Positions 9,801-17,863 of a stretch of 64,000 nt of DNA are shown one piece after another. The notes beneath the pieces were generated by a model that did no database searches, was not told where the DNA came from, and worked only from the letters and a program-made list of their open reading frames with translations. Origin of the DNA: Rhodococcus sp. Z13. Its GTDB lineage: Bacteria; Actinomycetota; Actinomycetes; Mycobacteriales; Mycobacteriaceae. Made by a program: the position numbers and the translations under genes. The first letter of the stretch is position 1, and each line of letters opens with the position of its first letter. The DNA lies in contig NZ_CP107551.1 in the NCBI RefSeq assembly GCF_025837095.1, forward strand, positions 974,352 to 1,038,351. Direction: 5' to 3'.

Positions 9801-10805
9801 CCCGCGATCAGCCGCGCCGGAGACCTCGTCGCGACCGGCAGCTACGGCCCCGACATCAGCCTGTGGCGGGTCGGCGCCGACGGCGACTGGACCCGGGCCG
9901 GCGGCATCGAACTGCCGCGTCCGCTCGGCGGCGCCTACGTGTGCGCGCTGTCGCCCTCCGGAACCGTGCTGGCCACCGCCCCGACCTCCGGCGGCAGCGT
10001 CCAGCTGTGGGACGTGCGCGACCCGTCGTCGCCGAAACCGCTCGGCGAACCCGTCGCGCTGGGCACCCGCTTCACGTCGGCGCTGGGCTTCGGACCCGAC
10101 GGCACGACCCTGGTGACCGGCTCCGACGACTTCTCCGTGCAGTTGTGGGACATCGCCGACCCCGCCCATCCCGTGCCCTGGGGCGATCCGCTCGAGGGCC
10201 CGCGGAACCTGGTGCGGGTGGCGACGATCAGCCCCGACGGTCGCAGCCTCGTCGTCACGAGCGCCGACAGCGACATCTACGCCTGGGACATCACCGACCC
10301 GCGGCAGCCGAAGCGGGTGGACGTCGCGGACGGGCACACCGGAGGGGTCAACGGCGCTGCCTTCGGCAAGGACGGCGACGTGCTCGTGACAGGCGGGGAC
10401 GATCACGTCGTCCGGGTCTGGGACCGCGACGACGCCGGGAACTTCACCCTCCGCCCGACGGCCCTCGAGGGCCACAGCGGCACCGTCTACTCGGTGTCGA
10501 TCGACCGCACCGCCACCCGCGCGGTGAGCGGCAGCGACGACGGCACCATCCGGTTGTGGGACGTCTCCGACCCGGACGACATGCGGGAGATGGGGGGACC
10601 GGTCACCGATATCGGCGTGGGCCGCTGGCAGGTGGTGCTCGCCCCGGACGGCACCATCGTCGGTGCCGGCGGCGACGGGGTCCTCCGCACCTGGGGACTC
10701 GACGCGGATGCGGTCGTCAGCAGGATCTGCCGGTCGACGTCGGCACGTCTCGAGGACGTGCTCGACCGCTTCGAGCTTCCTCCGCCGGCTCGCGAGGTGT
10801 GCTGA
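6804..10805 (+). CDS. STAND-type NTPase with N-terminal HTH-like region, transmembrane helix and 14 WD40 repeats
   Basis: A 1333-residue signalling-type protein. I chose ATG 6804 because of the purine-rich site just upstream; the frame is open 53 codons further. Residues about 15-110 resemble the helical HTH-like module seen before NTPase domains in actinobacterial WD40 proteins. The NTPase domain has Walker A GASGVGKS at 185-192 and a Walker B-like TLLVIVVDQIEELF. A hydrophobic helix at about 588-610 (HAVIAVLAGSTIVALVMSGL) probably anchors it in the membrane. From about 672 to the end there are 14 WD40-like blades (first GHTGPIYGVVVSPDG, last DGTIVGAGGDGVLRTW), enough for two seven-bladed propellers. 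Function is unknown; such proteins act as regulated scaffolds, and related architectures occur in defence. Its last 89 bp overlap the convergent pabB. Confidence 0.88.
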   Translation: MADDGGNPTAAQGTQPAQSAQGQRQFFADQLRMLFAAAGRPALKKVVSEATAVARSVGSDRTISVQRVSDWRSGNRLPATFEAVHPVLVVLIRAARELNSEPPVPGLYSLKQWENWWKAARGQTGSPRAEKTAGPTVPPGIRPYKGLASYGEQDARLFFGRTQSVRSLTDVVIASHGQGPVVVTGASGVGKSSLVRAGLIPQLCSGTECHPVVITPGTDPVKRLVDALPELAEVSDPTDYEAVHAALRAVCERTSTTLLVIVVDQIEELFTHCTDSAERTRFLALLETASTGHEEDAPALVVATMRSDFYDQAVAYPVLARALERRTKTVQPLDRDDLVEVITAPAKLVGARLEAGLVDLILHDLAGMTRGEISGTELPLLSHLLDSLWDKRSGGALTVAAYRATGGVRGSVAASAERAWESLGDDADRARARAMLVHLVYVTATGTDVKIARPLNELLAVAGDDRDAAARVLDHFVSARVLVVDAGTVELIHDAVIDAWPRLKSWIQQDRAHAAMRQQIEADAQTWLESGRNRGLLYQRGRMDVVAEQNPQLAETSASSRGLVALSPAAVAFLDASRRQIARQTRLRHAVIAVLAGSTIVALVMSGLAWDAKSRAETERSTAQFQQIVALSDSLKDDDPTTSAHLALAAAGLQPDNPIAYSRLIATQAVPLAYTLTGHTGPIYGVVVSPDGSTLASASDDGSVRLWSLEGDHPTPIGEPLQLSSKYMASVSFTPDGRYLAVGAADSGVWIFDVSDRAAPKAVLERQAYAEGAVHNVRFSPTGRVLAVPYDDGRVALVDTSDPASGRFPTTLITGHEGGVRTAAFRPGGDVLATSSDDRTVRLWNVHDPSHPVPLGEPLTGFGDVAHSVAFNGDGSILAASSDDGVLHLFDTSDPRRAHRVGIPKNAHTGGVWNIAFLPDGATLASASWDGTVKLWNLTPGEWTLDELGPPLTGHGGGVPTLTVGPQGGMLVTGGQDANIRIWTMPHTRIAVADTALTRPAISRAGDLVATGSYGPDISLWRVGADGDWTRAGGIELPRPLGGAYVCALSPSGTVLATAPTSGGSVQLWDVRDPSSPKPLGEPVALGTRFTSALGFGPDGTTLVTGSDDFSVQLWDIADPAHPVPWGDPLEGPRNLVRVATISPDGRSLVVTSADSDIYAWDITDPRQPKRVDVADGHTGGVNGAAFGKDGDVLVTGGDDHVVRVWDRDDAGNFTLRPTALEGHSGTVYSVSIDRTATRAVSGSDDGTIRLWDVSDPDDMREMGGPVTDIGVGRWQVVLAPDGTIVGAGGDGVLRTWGLDADAVVSRICRSTSARLEDVLDRFELPPPAREVC

Positions 10806-12036
10806 GCGCGAGGATGCTCGCAGCCTTGTCCAGGCATTCCTGCCATTCGGCGTCGGGATCGGAGTCGATCGTGATGCCCCCACCGACGCCGAGCGCGCAC
10901 ACCCGCGACCCGTCGGGCCCGTACCCGAACTCGACGGTGCGGATCGCGACGTTCAGTTCGGTGCCGGCGAGCGGGCTCGTCATGCCGACGGTGCCGCAGT
11001 ACACCCCGCGCGGCGCCGGCTCCCACCGCATCAGCAGGTCGCGGGCCCGCAGCTTCGGGCAACCCGTCACCGAGGCGGGCGGGAAGGCGGCTTCGAGCAG
11101 GTCGGCGACGGTCGCGTCCGGCCGGCGGGTGGCCGCGACGGTGGACACGAGATGCCACACCCCGGGTGCGGGCCGCACCGCGAGCAGCTCCTCGACGGTG
11201 ACCGTCCCGGTCTCGGCGACCCGGCTCAGGTCGTTGCGCACCAGGTCCACGATCATGACGTTCTCGGCGACGTCCTTGACCGAGGCGCGCAGAGCAGCGG
11301 GGTCGGCGGTCAGCGGCAGGGTGCCCTTGATCGGGCTCGACCGCAGCGTGTCGCCGTGCAGCGAGACGAACAGCTCCGGGGACAACGACGCGACCGCACC
11401 CCACGGTCCTTGCAGGTAGACGGCGCGGGCCGGGGCGGTGCGGGCGATGCCGTCGGCGAAGAACGCCAGCGGGTCGCCGTCCCAGACACCGGTGAACCGG
11501 GTGCACACGCACGCCTGGTAGACCTCGCCGGCGCGGATCGCCTCGAGGCACTGCTGCACGCCGTGGCGGTGCACCTCGCGGTCCGGGGCGGTCCAGTCGA
11601 TGTGCCAGCCGCCGGCAGGTGCCGCGGGAGCGGTGACGGCGACGGAGAGCTCGTCGGGACACGGCTCGTCGCCGAGGGTTTCGTACCACCAGCAGCCGGT
11701 GTGGTCGAGGCGCAGCACGGTGTCGGTCCAGCCGCTCGCCGCGACAGGCAACGCCGGCTGCTGCGGGGCCCGGTCGGGATACGCGACGAACCCGACGCGG
11801 CCGCCGCCGACGAGCGGCCCGCCGTCCGGGCGGGTGGCGGGCACCATCCCTTCGGCGAACGCCTCCTCCGGTGCGACCGCGCCGGCCTCGAGGGAGGGGA
11901 CGAGGATCGCGGAGGAGGAGAACCAGTCGCCGGACAGTGCCGCCGGGGCCGGGATGCCGAGCCGGCGGGCACGGTCGGCGAGCGCTGTGAGGACACGATC
12001 CGGGGTGCCGCCGCGGCCGAGACGTTCCATCCGCAT
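10717..12036 (-). CDS. pabB: Aminodeoxychorismate synthase component I (PabB)
   Basis: A 439-residue chorismate-binding enzyme that makes 4-amino-4-deoxychorismate for folate (p-aminobenzoate) synthesis, using ammonia from a PabA glutaminase. The catalytic block has PIKGT, whose lysine is typical of PabB rather than anthranilate synthase, followed by ENVMIVDLVRNDLSRV, RPDATVADLLEAAFPPASVTGCPK and RGVYCGTVGM in the right order. The N-terminal part is short compared with enterobacterial PabB. A second ATG lies two codons in, so the start is uncertain by 6 bp. The C-terminal tail (basic, low complexity) is encoded antisense to the end of the WD40 gene over 89 bp. The gene corresponds to Rv1005c in the tuberculosis order. 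Confidence 0.93.
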   Translation of the reverse strand: MRMERLGRGGTPDRVLTALADRARRLGIPAPAALSGDWFSSSAILVPSLEAGAVAPEEAFAEGMVPATRPDGGPLVGGGRVGFVAYPDRAPQQPALPVAASGWTDTVLRLDHTGCWWYETLGDEPCPDELSVAVTAPAAPAGGWHIDWTAPDREVHRHGVQQCLEAIRAGEVYQACVCTRFTGVWDGDPLAFFADGIARTAPARAVYLQGPWGAVASLSPELFVSLHGDTLRSSPIKGTLPLTADPAALRASVKDVAENVMIVDLVRNDLSRVAETGTVTVEELLAVRPAPGVWHLVSTVAATRRPDATVADLLEAAFPPASVTGCPKLRARDLLMRWEPAPRGVYCGTVGMTSPLAGTELNVAIRTVEFGYGPDGSRVCALGVGGGITIDSDPDAEWQECLDKAASILALSTPREPAEEARSGRARPRDVPTSTGRSC

Positions 12037-12048
12037 GGCGTCAGCTTG

Positions 12049-12930
12049 TCACGACGGCTCCCCGTTTCCGGTGCGCGCCCCGAGGTGTGTCAGTTTGTCG
12101 GGATTGCGCACCACGTAGACACCGGTGACCCGGCCCTCGTCGATCTCGAGCTGCAGCACCAGGTCGAGCACACCCGCGGAGTACACGAGGATGCCCGGCA
12201 TCGCGTTCACCGAGGCGATCTCGAGGGTCATGTCAGGCAGCGGATGCCGCACCAATCCGAGGAACAGGCGCGCCACCCGCGCGGCACCCGTCACCGGCAC
12301 CCGGGCCGCGGTGACCTTGCCGCCACCGTCCGCCAGGTACACCACGTCGGGATCGAGGAGGGTGAGCAGCCCGTCGAGGTCGCCGGTGGTCGCCGCGACG
12401 AGAAATGCCTCCACCACCCGGGCGGTCTCGTCGCCGAGGGGCTCGAACCGCCGCTGCCGCGACCGCACGTGTTCGCGGGCACGGTGGGCGATCTGCCGGA
12501 CCGCGCTCTCGCTGCGGTCGACGGTCTCGGCGATCCGGTCGTAGTCGAACCCGAAGACCTCCCGCATCACGAAGACCACCCGCTCGACCGGCTTGAGCGT
12601 CTCGAGCACGAGCAGCATCGCGGTGGACACCGACTCGGCGAGTTCGACCTCCTGCGCGGCATCGGGGGAGGTGAGCAGCGGTTCCGGCAGCCACGGACCG
12701 ACGTACTCCTCCCGCCGCCGCTGCGCCGACCGCAGCGAGTTCAGCGCCTGCCGGGTGACGATCTGCGCCGCGTAGGCGCGCGGATCGGCGACCTCGGCGG
12801 TGTCGGCGCGCGCCCAGCGGATGTAGCTCTCCTGCAGCACGTCCTCGCTGTCGGCGACGCTGCCCGTGATCTCGTAGGCGATCGAGAACAGCAGGCCGCG
12901 GTGCTCGGTGAAGACTTCGTCGGTGTTCAC
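12049..12930 (-). CDS. ECF41-type RNA polymerase sigma factor with C-terminal SnoaL domain (SigJ-like)
   Basis: A 293-residue extracytoplasmic-function sigma factor. Region 2 is at about 1-75 (LLFSIAYEITGSVADSEDVLQESYIRW) and region 4 at about 110-165 (LKPVERVVFVMREVFGFDYDRIAETV, then SESAVRQIAHRAREHV). A SnoaL-like extension replaces an anti-sigma factor. The ECF41 marks are all there: the linker WLPEP, then DGGGK and NPDKL in the extension, which are known in this group to tune activity. It starts at GTG 12930 inside the stop of the upstream flavoprotein (GTGA overlap), so the two are co-translated. ECF41 genes are typically next to a carboxymuconolactone decarboxylase, oxidoreductase or epimerase gene, which fits. 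A matching ECF41 promoter precedes the operon at 14126-14152. The signal is unknown. Confidence 0.93.
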   Translation of the reverse strand: MNTDEVFTEHRGLLFSIAYEITGSVADSEDVLQESYIRWARADTAEVADPRAYAAQIVTRQALNSLRSAQRRREEYVGPWLPEPLLTSPDAAQEVELAESVSTAMLLVLETLKPVERVVFVMREVFGFDYDRIAETVDRSESAVRQIAHRAREHVRSRQRRFEPLGDETARVVEAFLVAATTGDLDGLLTLLDPDVVYLADGGGKVTAARVPVTGAARVARLFLGLVRHPLPDMTLEIASVNAMPGILVYSAGVLDLVLQLEIDEGRVTGVYVVRNPDKLTHLGARTGNGEPS

Positions 12931-14084
12931 GACACGCCGGCCTCCTGCCGGGACGCTTCGGGGGCCGGGCCCCGTCGCGTCGGGACGGGGACACCGCGCG
13001 CCTGCAGTCGCATGGACCGGATGGTCCCACGGACCACCGCTTCCTTGACAGGGGCGGCGAGACGGCCGCGCAGCCCCCAGCGCACGGGAACGTCGTCGCG
13101 ACCGGACAGTTGCACGACGCCCCGGTCGCGGCCGAGCGAGATGCAGCGGGCGACGAATCCGAGCGACAAGGGTGCCGGTGCGCGGCCCTGCAGCAGATCC
13201 CACACGGTGTCGGCGCCGTGGGCACCGAGGGGCATCGCGGCCTGGCAGCTCATCCGGACGTGGTCGTTGCCCTCGATGCGCACGGCGTCGCCCACTCCGA
13301 CGATCGGTGTGCCGTCGACGACCTGCAGGGTGGAGCGCAGCCGCAGGCGGCCGTCGGCGTCGACGGGCAGGCCGCTGCGCCGGGCCAGTTCGGGTACCGA
13401 GAAACCCGCCGTCCACACCGCGATCGCCGCGGGGAGTTCGGTGCCGTCGTCGAGCAGGACGGAGTCGTCGGTGATCCGGACGGCCTTCACACCGGTGCGG
13501 ACCTCCACGTCCATCCCGTCGAGCGTGCGCCGGACGTAGCGGCGGCTGGTCTCGGGCAGTTCGGCGCCCGGGTCGCCGACGAGGGTGATCCGGTGCCGGG
13601 GCCACGCCTCGGCCAGTTCGGTCGCGGTCTCGAGACCGGTGAGCCCACCGCCGATCACCACGACCGGGGCCGGGGCCTCGGCGGTGAGCAGCGCCTCGTG
13701 CAGGGCCGTCGCGGACTCCAGATCGGAGACCGGCCGGGCCTTCTCCCGGCCGGGGATCGAGCTCGTGCCCGGTCCGCTGCCCACCGCGTAGACCACCGCG
13801 TCGCACCGCAGTTCGGTGCCGTCGGCGAGGGTGACGGTGTGCGGTGCGACCTGCACGGCCGTACCGACCTGCAGCACGGCGCGGGGATGCAGGAGCTCGG
13901 TCAGTTCGTGTGTGGCCGTCCCCGAACCGGCGGCCACCTGGTGCAGGCGGACCCGCTCCACGAACACCGGCCGGGGGTTGACCACCGTGACGTCGACCTC
14001 GGGGTGGGTTGCGAGCAGCCGGTTCGCTGCCGTCACACCGGCGTAGCCGGCTCCGACCACCACCACATGGAATCGCGTAGTCAT
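12927..14084 (-). CDS. FAD/NAD(P)-dependent oxidoreductase, NDH-2-like, partner of the ECF41 sigma factor
   Basis: A 385-residue flavoprotein of the pyridine-nucleotide-disulfide oxidoreductase class, resembling type II NADH dehydrogenases. The FAD-binding loop VVVVGAGYAGVTAANRL is at residues about 6-22, a second dinucleotide loop VVVIGGGLTGLETATELAE lies near 150, and the FAD-closing motif TPIVGVGDAVRI near 270. I chose ATG 14084, which has AAGGGCGG in front; the open frame extends 48 codons further without support. No redox cysteine pair is evident. It is the first gene of a two-gene operon, overlapping the sigma gene by 4 bp. Probably it transfers electrons from NAD(P)H to a quinone or small acceptor; the substrate is unknown. 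Confidence 0.88.
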   Translation of the reverse strand: MTTRFHVVVVGAGYAGVTAANRLLATHPEVDVTVVNPRPVFVERVRLHQVAAGSGTATHELTELLHPRAVLQVGTAVQVAPHTVTLADGTELRCDAVVYAVGSGPGTSSIPGREKARPVSDLESATALHEALLTAEAPAPVVVIGGGLTGLETATELAEAWPRHRITLVGDPGAELPETSRRYVRRTLDGMDVEVRTGVKAVRITDDSVLLDDGTELPAAIAVWTAGFSVPELARRSGLPVDADGRLRLRSTLQVVDGTPIVGVGDAVRIEGNDHVRMSCQAAMPLGAHGADTVWDLLQGRAPAPLSLGFVARCISLGRDRGVVQLSGRDDVPVRWGLRGRLAAPVKEAVVRGTIRSMRLQARGVPVPTRRGPAPEASRQEAGVS

Positions 14085-14125
14085 CACTGCCGCCCTTCGT
14101 CTCGTCCTTCGGTTGTCGCCCATAG

Positions 14126-14152
14126 GACACCGGCGGGCGTGTGACTGTGACA
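14126..14152 (-). promoter_or_regulatory. Candidate ECF41-type promoter of the oxidoreductase-sigma operon
   Basis: On the minus strand TGTCACA (14152-14146), then 16 bases, then TGTC (14129-14126). As I recall, the ECF41 consensus is TGTCACA, 16 bp, CGTC, so the -35 is perfect and the -10 matches 3 of 4. It lies about 42 bp before the start codon, which implies positive autoregulation. Confidence 0.65.
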
Positions 14153-14163
14153 GTGCGCGCGGA

Positions 14164-15303
14164 TCAATGTGGGACGGATCTCCGCTCCGGGCCGAGGGAG
14201 GCTGCGTCGGCGGCGTCGCGACCGGCATGGAAACCGTCGGCGTCGACGCCGCGGCTGCGTGAGTCGCGGGTGACGGGGAACAGGCGGCGGAATTCGGTGT
14301 CGACGGCGTCGGAGCGGCGGGCCAGGATCGGCGCGAGCGCGGTCATGGGGACGTGTGCGTCGGCGGCAGCCTCGGCGGTGGCCCGGACGTCGGCCTCGCG
14401 CAGCCGCTCGCCGATGCGATGGGCGTAGCCGGTGAGGAACGCGCGGCGGAAGGATGTGGCGGATGCGCCCCGGCGACCGGCGGTACCGGCGGCCTGCACC
14501 GCCCGGGTGGCCTGCACGAGCAGCGAGGCGAACAGCATCTCGACCTGCTGCAGGTCGGTGACGGCCCCGACGATCGTGGCGATCTGCACACGGGTGAACC
14601 ACACCGTGCGGACGCGGTTGGCGTCGCCGATGGCCGTCAGCAGCAGCACCTTCTCCTTGATGTAGGTGCCGTCGAGGTGCAGGCGTCGTCCGGCCACCGG
14701 GCCGGTGCCGGAGGTGGGGGCCGTGAGCAGGGCCGCTCCCACCGCATGCCGGGACACCAGCTCCTGAGCCTTGGCGGTGAGGGCCTCGGCCTCCTCGGGA
14801 AAATCGGTGGACTCGGCCTTCGACAGCAGGGCGCGGATACGCCCGAGGAGGCGGGGGTCGGGTGCGGGAGCGGACTCGCCGGCCGCCCGCCGGTTCGAGG
14901 GCCACTGCGAGGGCGGTGGGGTGAGGAGCGCGAAGGAGGGCAGGTACTTCCAGGTGAAGGCGACCCCTTCGACCTGGTAGCGGGTGACGTGCGGGCAGGC
15001 GTGCCGCAGGCCCTCGGCGAGATCGGGGAACGCGGCGGCACGGACGAGGTGCGGGCGCTGACGGCCGATCTCGTCGAGTTGCCGCGTCCAGTCGGTGGGG
15101 GCCCGCTCGGCGGCCCGGCCGACGCGGGCGTCGAACAACACTGCGGTGGCCGCGAGGGCGACGTCGGAGGCGTCGCCGGAGCGCGCCGTGATGTGCACGA
15201 GATCGACGGGTTGCCAGCCGCGCTCGTAGGCGTCGGCGAGTTCGGTGAGCAGGGTGTGCTCGCTCAGACCCTCTGTTCGAAAGTATGTTCTATCGCTCCG
15301 CAT
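14164..15303 (-). CDS. DUF2786 domain protein
   Basis: A 379-residue protein of unknown function. The DUF2786 signature is the segment at about 145-180 (RIRALLSKAESTDFPEEAEAL, then TAKAQELVSRH). An N-terminal region of about 120 residues (LADAYERGWQPVDLVHI) precedes it, and a long helical C-terminal region follows (VTDLQQVEMLFASLLVQATRAVQ, then SFRRAFLTGYAHRIGERL), which is also seen in the family. No catalytic motif is visible and the protein looks soluble. It sits alone, with the sigma operon downstream and the metG terminator hairpin upstream. DUF2786 proteins also occur in phages, but nothing here suggests a prophage. Confidence 0.85.
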   Translation of the reverse strand: MRSDRTYFRTEGLSEHTLLTELADAYERGWQPVDLVHITARSGDASDVALAATAVLFDARVGRAAERAPTDWTRQLDEIGRQRPHLVRAAAFPDLAEGLRHACPHVTRYQVEGVAFTWKYLPSFALLTPPPSQWPSNRRAAGESAPAPDPRLLGRIRALLSKAESTDFPEEAEALTAKAQELVSRHAVGAALLTAPTSGTGPVAGRRLHLDGTYIKEKVLLLTAIGDANRVRTVWFTRVQIATIVGAVTDLQQVEMLFASLLVQATRAVQAAGTAGRRGASATSFRRAFLTGYAHRIGERLREADVRATAEAAADAHVPMTALAPILARRSDAVDTEFRRLFPVTRDSRSRGVDADGFHAGRDAADAASLGPERRSVPH

Positions 15304-15342
15304 GCGCGAAGTGTGGCGGAGGGCACCGACAGGTTTCGATCA

Positions 15343-15381
15343 TGACAGGGGAACGCGCTGGTCGGGCGCATTCCCCTGTCA
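15343..15381 (-). terminator. Hairpin downstream of metG
   Basis: TGACAGGGGAA at 15343-15353 pairs perfectly with TTCCCCTGTCA at 15371-15381 (11-bp stem, 17-base loop). It lies 9 bp past the metG stop on the minus strand and upstream of the DUF2786 gene, so it likely ends the metG transcript. Confidence 0.6.
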
Positions 15382-15389
15382 AGTCTCGC

Positions 15390-16970
15390 TCAGTCCTCGT
15401 CTACGTAGCGCGGGAACACCGGCGAGGGCGCCGGCAGCTTCGTGCCCGGTGCGAGGCGGGTGCCGACGGAGTCGAACTGCCGCGCCTCCGGCGCCTGGCC
15501 GAGCAGGTCGAGGATCTTCGCACCGGCATCCGGCATCACCGGCTGGACCAGCAGGCCCACGATCCGCACGACCTCGAGCGTCACGTACAGGACGGTCGCC
15601 ATACGGTCCGGGTCGGTCTTGCGGAGCACCCACGGCTGCTGCGCCGAGAAGTAGCGGTTGGTCTCGCCCAGTACGTGCCAGATCGCCTCGAGACCGAGGT
15701 GCAGCGCCTGCGCGTCGAACTCGGCGCGCACCTTCTCGAGCAGCGCGTCTGCCTGGGCGAGCAGGGCCTCGTCGTCGGCGGTGAACTCGCCCGGCGTCGG
15801 CACCGTGCCCTCGAGATTCTTCGCGACCATCGTCAGCGACCGCTGTGCGAGGTTGCCCAGGTCGTTGGCGAGATCGGCGTTGATACGGGTGACGATGCCC
15901 TCGTGACTGTAGCTGCCGTCCTGGCCGTAGGAGATCTCCCGGAGCAGGAAGAAACGCAGCTGGTCGAGGCCGTAGCGCTCCACCATCTCGAGCGGGTCGA
16001 CGACGTTGCCGACCGACTTCGACATCTTCTCGCCCTTGTTGAACAGGAAGCCGTGCACGAACACGCGCTTGGGCAGCTCGAGACCCGCCGACATGAGGAA
16101 GGCCGGCCAGTAGACGGTGTGGAAGCGCGTGATGTCCTTGCCGATGATGTGCAGGTCGGCGGGCCAGTAGCGGCGGTAGGACTCCGACCCGGTGTCGGGG
16201 AAGCCGGCGCCGGTCAGGTAGTTGGTCAGCGCGTCGACCCACACGTACATGACGTGATCCGGGTGATCCGGGACGGGCACACCCCAGTCGAAGGTGGTGC
16301 GGGAGATCGACAGATCCTTCAGGCCGCCCGAGACGAAGCTGACGATCTCGTTGCGGCGGGTCGCCGGAGCGATGAAGTCCGGATGCTCCTCGTAGAGCTT
16401 CAGCAGCCTGTCCTGGTAGGCGGACAGCCGGAAGAAGTAGGTCGACTCCTCGGTCCACTCCACCGGGGTGCCGGTCTCGGTGGCGATGCGCGAGCCGTCC
16501 TCGAGCAGCGTGGTCTCGCCGTCGGTGTAGAACGCCTCGTCGCGGACCGAGTACCAGCCCGCATAGGTGTCGAGGTAGATGTCGCCCGCATCCACCATGC
16601 GCTGCCAAATCGCCTTGCTCGCCTCGATGTGGTCCGCGTCCGTCGTCCGGATGAACCGGTCGTAGGAGATGTTCAGCGCCTTGTCCATGGCCTGGAACAC
16701 GTCCGAGTTGCGGGACGCCAGCTCGGTGACCGGGATCCCTTCCTTCGCGGCGGTCTGCTGCATCTTCAGACCGTGCTCGTCGGTACCGGTCAGGAAGCGC
16801 ACGTCGAAGCCGTCGAGTCGCTTGAACCGCGCGATCGCGTCGGTCGAGATGTACTCGTAGGCGTGCCCGATGTGCGGGACGCCGTTCGGGTACGCGATCG
16901 CGGTGGTGACGTAGAACGGCGGGCGGGTGGGATCGCCGACAGCCGGGCGGGAGGAATCAGGCGCAGTCAT
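15390..16970 (-). CDS. metG: Methionyl-tRNA synthetase
   Basis: A 526-residue class I synthetase that charges initiator and elongator tRNA-Met. The HIGH motif is in [11 protein letters not shown] near residue 30 and the KMSKS loop in [12 protein letters not shown] near 305. The usual zinc-knuckle insertion is short, and the protein ends soon after the anticodon-binding helices, without the C-terminal dimerisation domain; this is the short actinobacterial form. I start at ATG 16970; the frame stays open 80 codons upstream but crosses the tatD start. It is divergent from tatD with only 22 bp between the starts, as I recall for Rv1007c and Rv1008. Confidence 0.97.
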   Translation of the reverse strand: MTAPDSSRPAVGDPTRPPFYVTTAIAYPNGVPHIGHAYEYISTDAIARFKRLDGFDVRFLTGTDEHGLKMQQTAAKEGIPVTELASRNSDVFQAMDKALNISYDRFIRTTDADHIEASKAIWQRMVDAGDIYLDTYAGWYSVRDEAFYTDGETTLLEDGSRIATETGTPVEWTEESTYFFRLSAYQDRLLKLYEEHPDFIAPATRRNEIVSFVSGGLKDLSISRTTFDWGVPVPDHPDHVMYVWVDALTNYLTGAGFPDTGSESYRRYWPADLHIIGKDITRFHTVYWPAFLMSAGLELPKRVFVHGFLFNKGEKMSKSVGNVVDPLEMVERYGLDQLRFFLLREISYGQDGSYSHEGIVTRINADLANDLGNLAQRSLTMVAKNLEGTVPTPGEFTADDEALLAQADALLEKVRAEFDAQALHLGLEAIWHVLGETNRYFSAQQPWVLRKTDPDRMATVLYVTLEVVRIVGLLVQPVMPDAGAKILDLLGQAPEARQFDSVGTRLAPGTKLPAPSPVFPRYVDED

Positions 16971-16992
16971 GGTGGACAGTAGTTTATAGGGC
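16971..16992. promoter_or_regulatory. Overlapping divergent -10 elements of metG and tatD
   Basis: TAGTTT at 16980-16985 is 7 bases before the tatD GTG, and the same bases read on the minus strand give TAAACT (16986-16981), about 10 bases before the metG ATG. Both transcripts would be leaderless or nearly so, and polymerase could hardly occupy both at once. Confidence 0.45.
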
Positions 16993-17823
16993 GTGAGCGC
17001 AGCCCGTCCCGCCCCCGAAGCCCCGCAGCCGTTGACCCCCCTCGTCGACGCCCACACGCACCTCGACGCGTGCGGCGCGACGGACCCCGCAACGACCGCC
17101 GCGATCGTCGACCGGGCGGCCGCCGTCGGCGTCGGCCGGGTGGTCACCGTCGCCGACGATCTCGAGGCGGCGCGGTTCGCCGTGCGGGCCGCGCACTGGG
17201 ACGACCGCATCTACGCGGCCGTCGCTATCCACCCCACCCGCGCGAACGTCCTCGACGACGCCACCCGCGCCGAGATCGAGACGCTCGCCGCCGACCCGCG
17301 CTGCGTCGCGGTGGGGGAGACCGGCCTCGACCTGTACTGGCCCGGCAAGCTCGACGGTTGCGCCGAGCCGGCGGAACAGGAGGAGGGTTTCCGCTGGCAC
17401 ATCGACCTCGCCAAGCGACTCGGCAAGCCGCTGATGATCCACAACCGCGAGGCCGACGCCGAGCTGCTGCGGGTGCTGCACGACGAGGGTGCCCCGGAGA
17501 CGGTGATCTTCCACTGCTTCTCCTCGGACGCCGACATGGCCCGCCGCTGCGTCGACGCCGGCTACCTGCTGAGCTTCTCCGGCACGGTGAGCTTCAAGAA
17601 CGCCAAGGCCCTGCACGAGGCGGCGCCGCTGGTGCCGCGCGAGCTGGTGCTCGTGGAGACCGACGCGCCGTTCCTCACGCCGCACCCCTTCCGGGGCGCG
17701 CCGAACGAGTCGTACTGCCTGCCGTACACGGTGCGGGCGCTCGCCGAGCTGCGCGGGGAGGATCCCGAGGAACTGGCCGCCGCGACCACCGCGAACGCGG
17801 AACGGGTGTACGGACTTTCGTGA
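16993..17823 (+). CDS. tatD: TatD-family metal-dependent DNase
   Basis: A 276-residue TIM-barrel amidohydrolase-type nuclease (3'-5' exonuclease, DNA repair or degradation). The metal ligands are visible in order: DAHTHLD at about 18, GETGLD near 112, a lysine-histidine motif in [18 protein letters not shown] near 170 and [10 protein letters not shown] near 220, ending with a typical [17 protein letters not shown]. It starts at GTG 16993 without a Shine-Dalgarno sequence, fitting a leaderless message from the shared metG/tatD promoter. Standard length. In related actinobacteria it lies just before rpfB; here four unrelated genes are inserted between them. Confidence 0.95.
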   Translation: MSAARPAPEAPQPLTPLVDAHTHLDACGATDPATTAAIVDRAAAVGVGRVVTVADDLEAARFAVRAAHWDDRIYAAVAIHPTRANVLDDATRAEIETLAADPRCVAVGETGLDLYWPGKLDGCAEPAEQEEGFRWHIDLAKRLGKPLMIHNREADAELLRVLHDEGAPETVIFHCFSSDADMARRCVDAGYLLSFSGTVSFKNAKALHEAAPLVPRELVLVETDAPFLTPHPFRGAPNESYCLPYTVRALAELRGEDPEELAAATTANAERVYGLS

Positions 17824-17863
17824 AGCCGACGCGGGGGTGCCCGGGCGCCGTGACAATACGGGC

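Noticed and set aside
7967-11419. Long plus-strand frame of 1150 codons overlapping the WD40 gene
   Set aside because: Arginine-rich shadow of the WD40 gene and antisense pabB; it has no domain and no ribosome site.
12931-14130. Upstream extension of the sigma-factor frame
   Set aside because: It is a shadow of the flavoprotein gene; the sigma factor begins at GTG 12930 with the ECF region 2.
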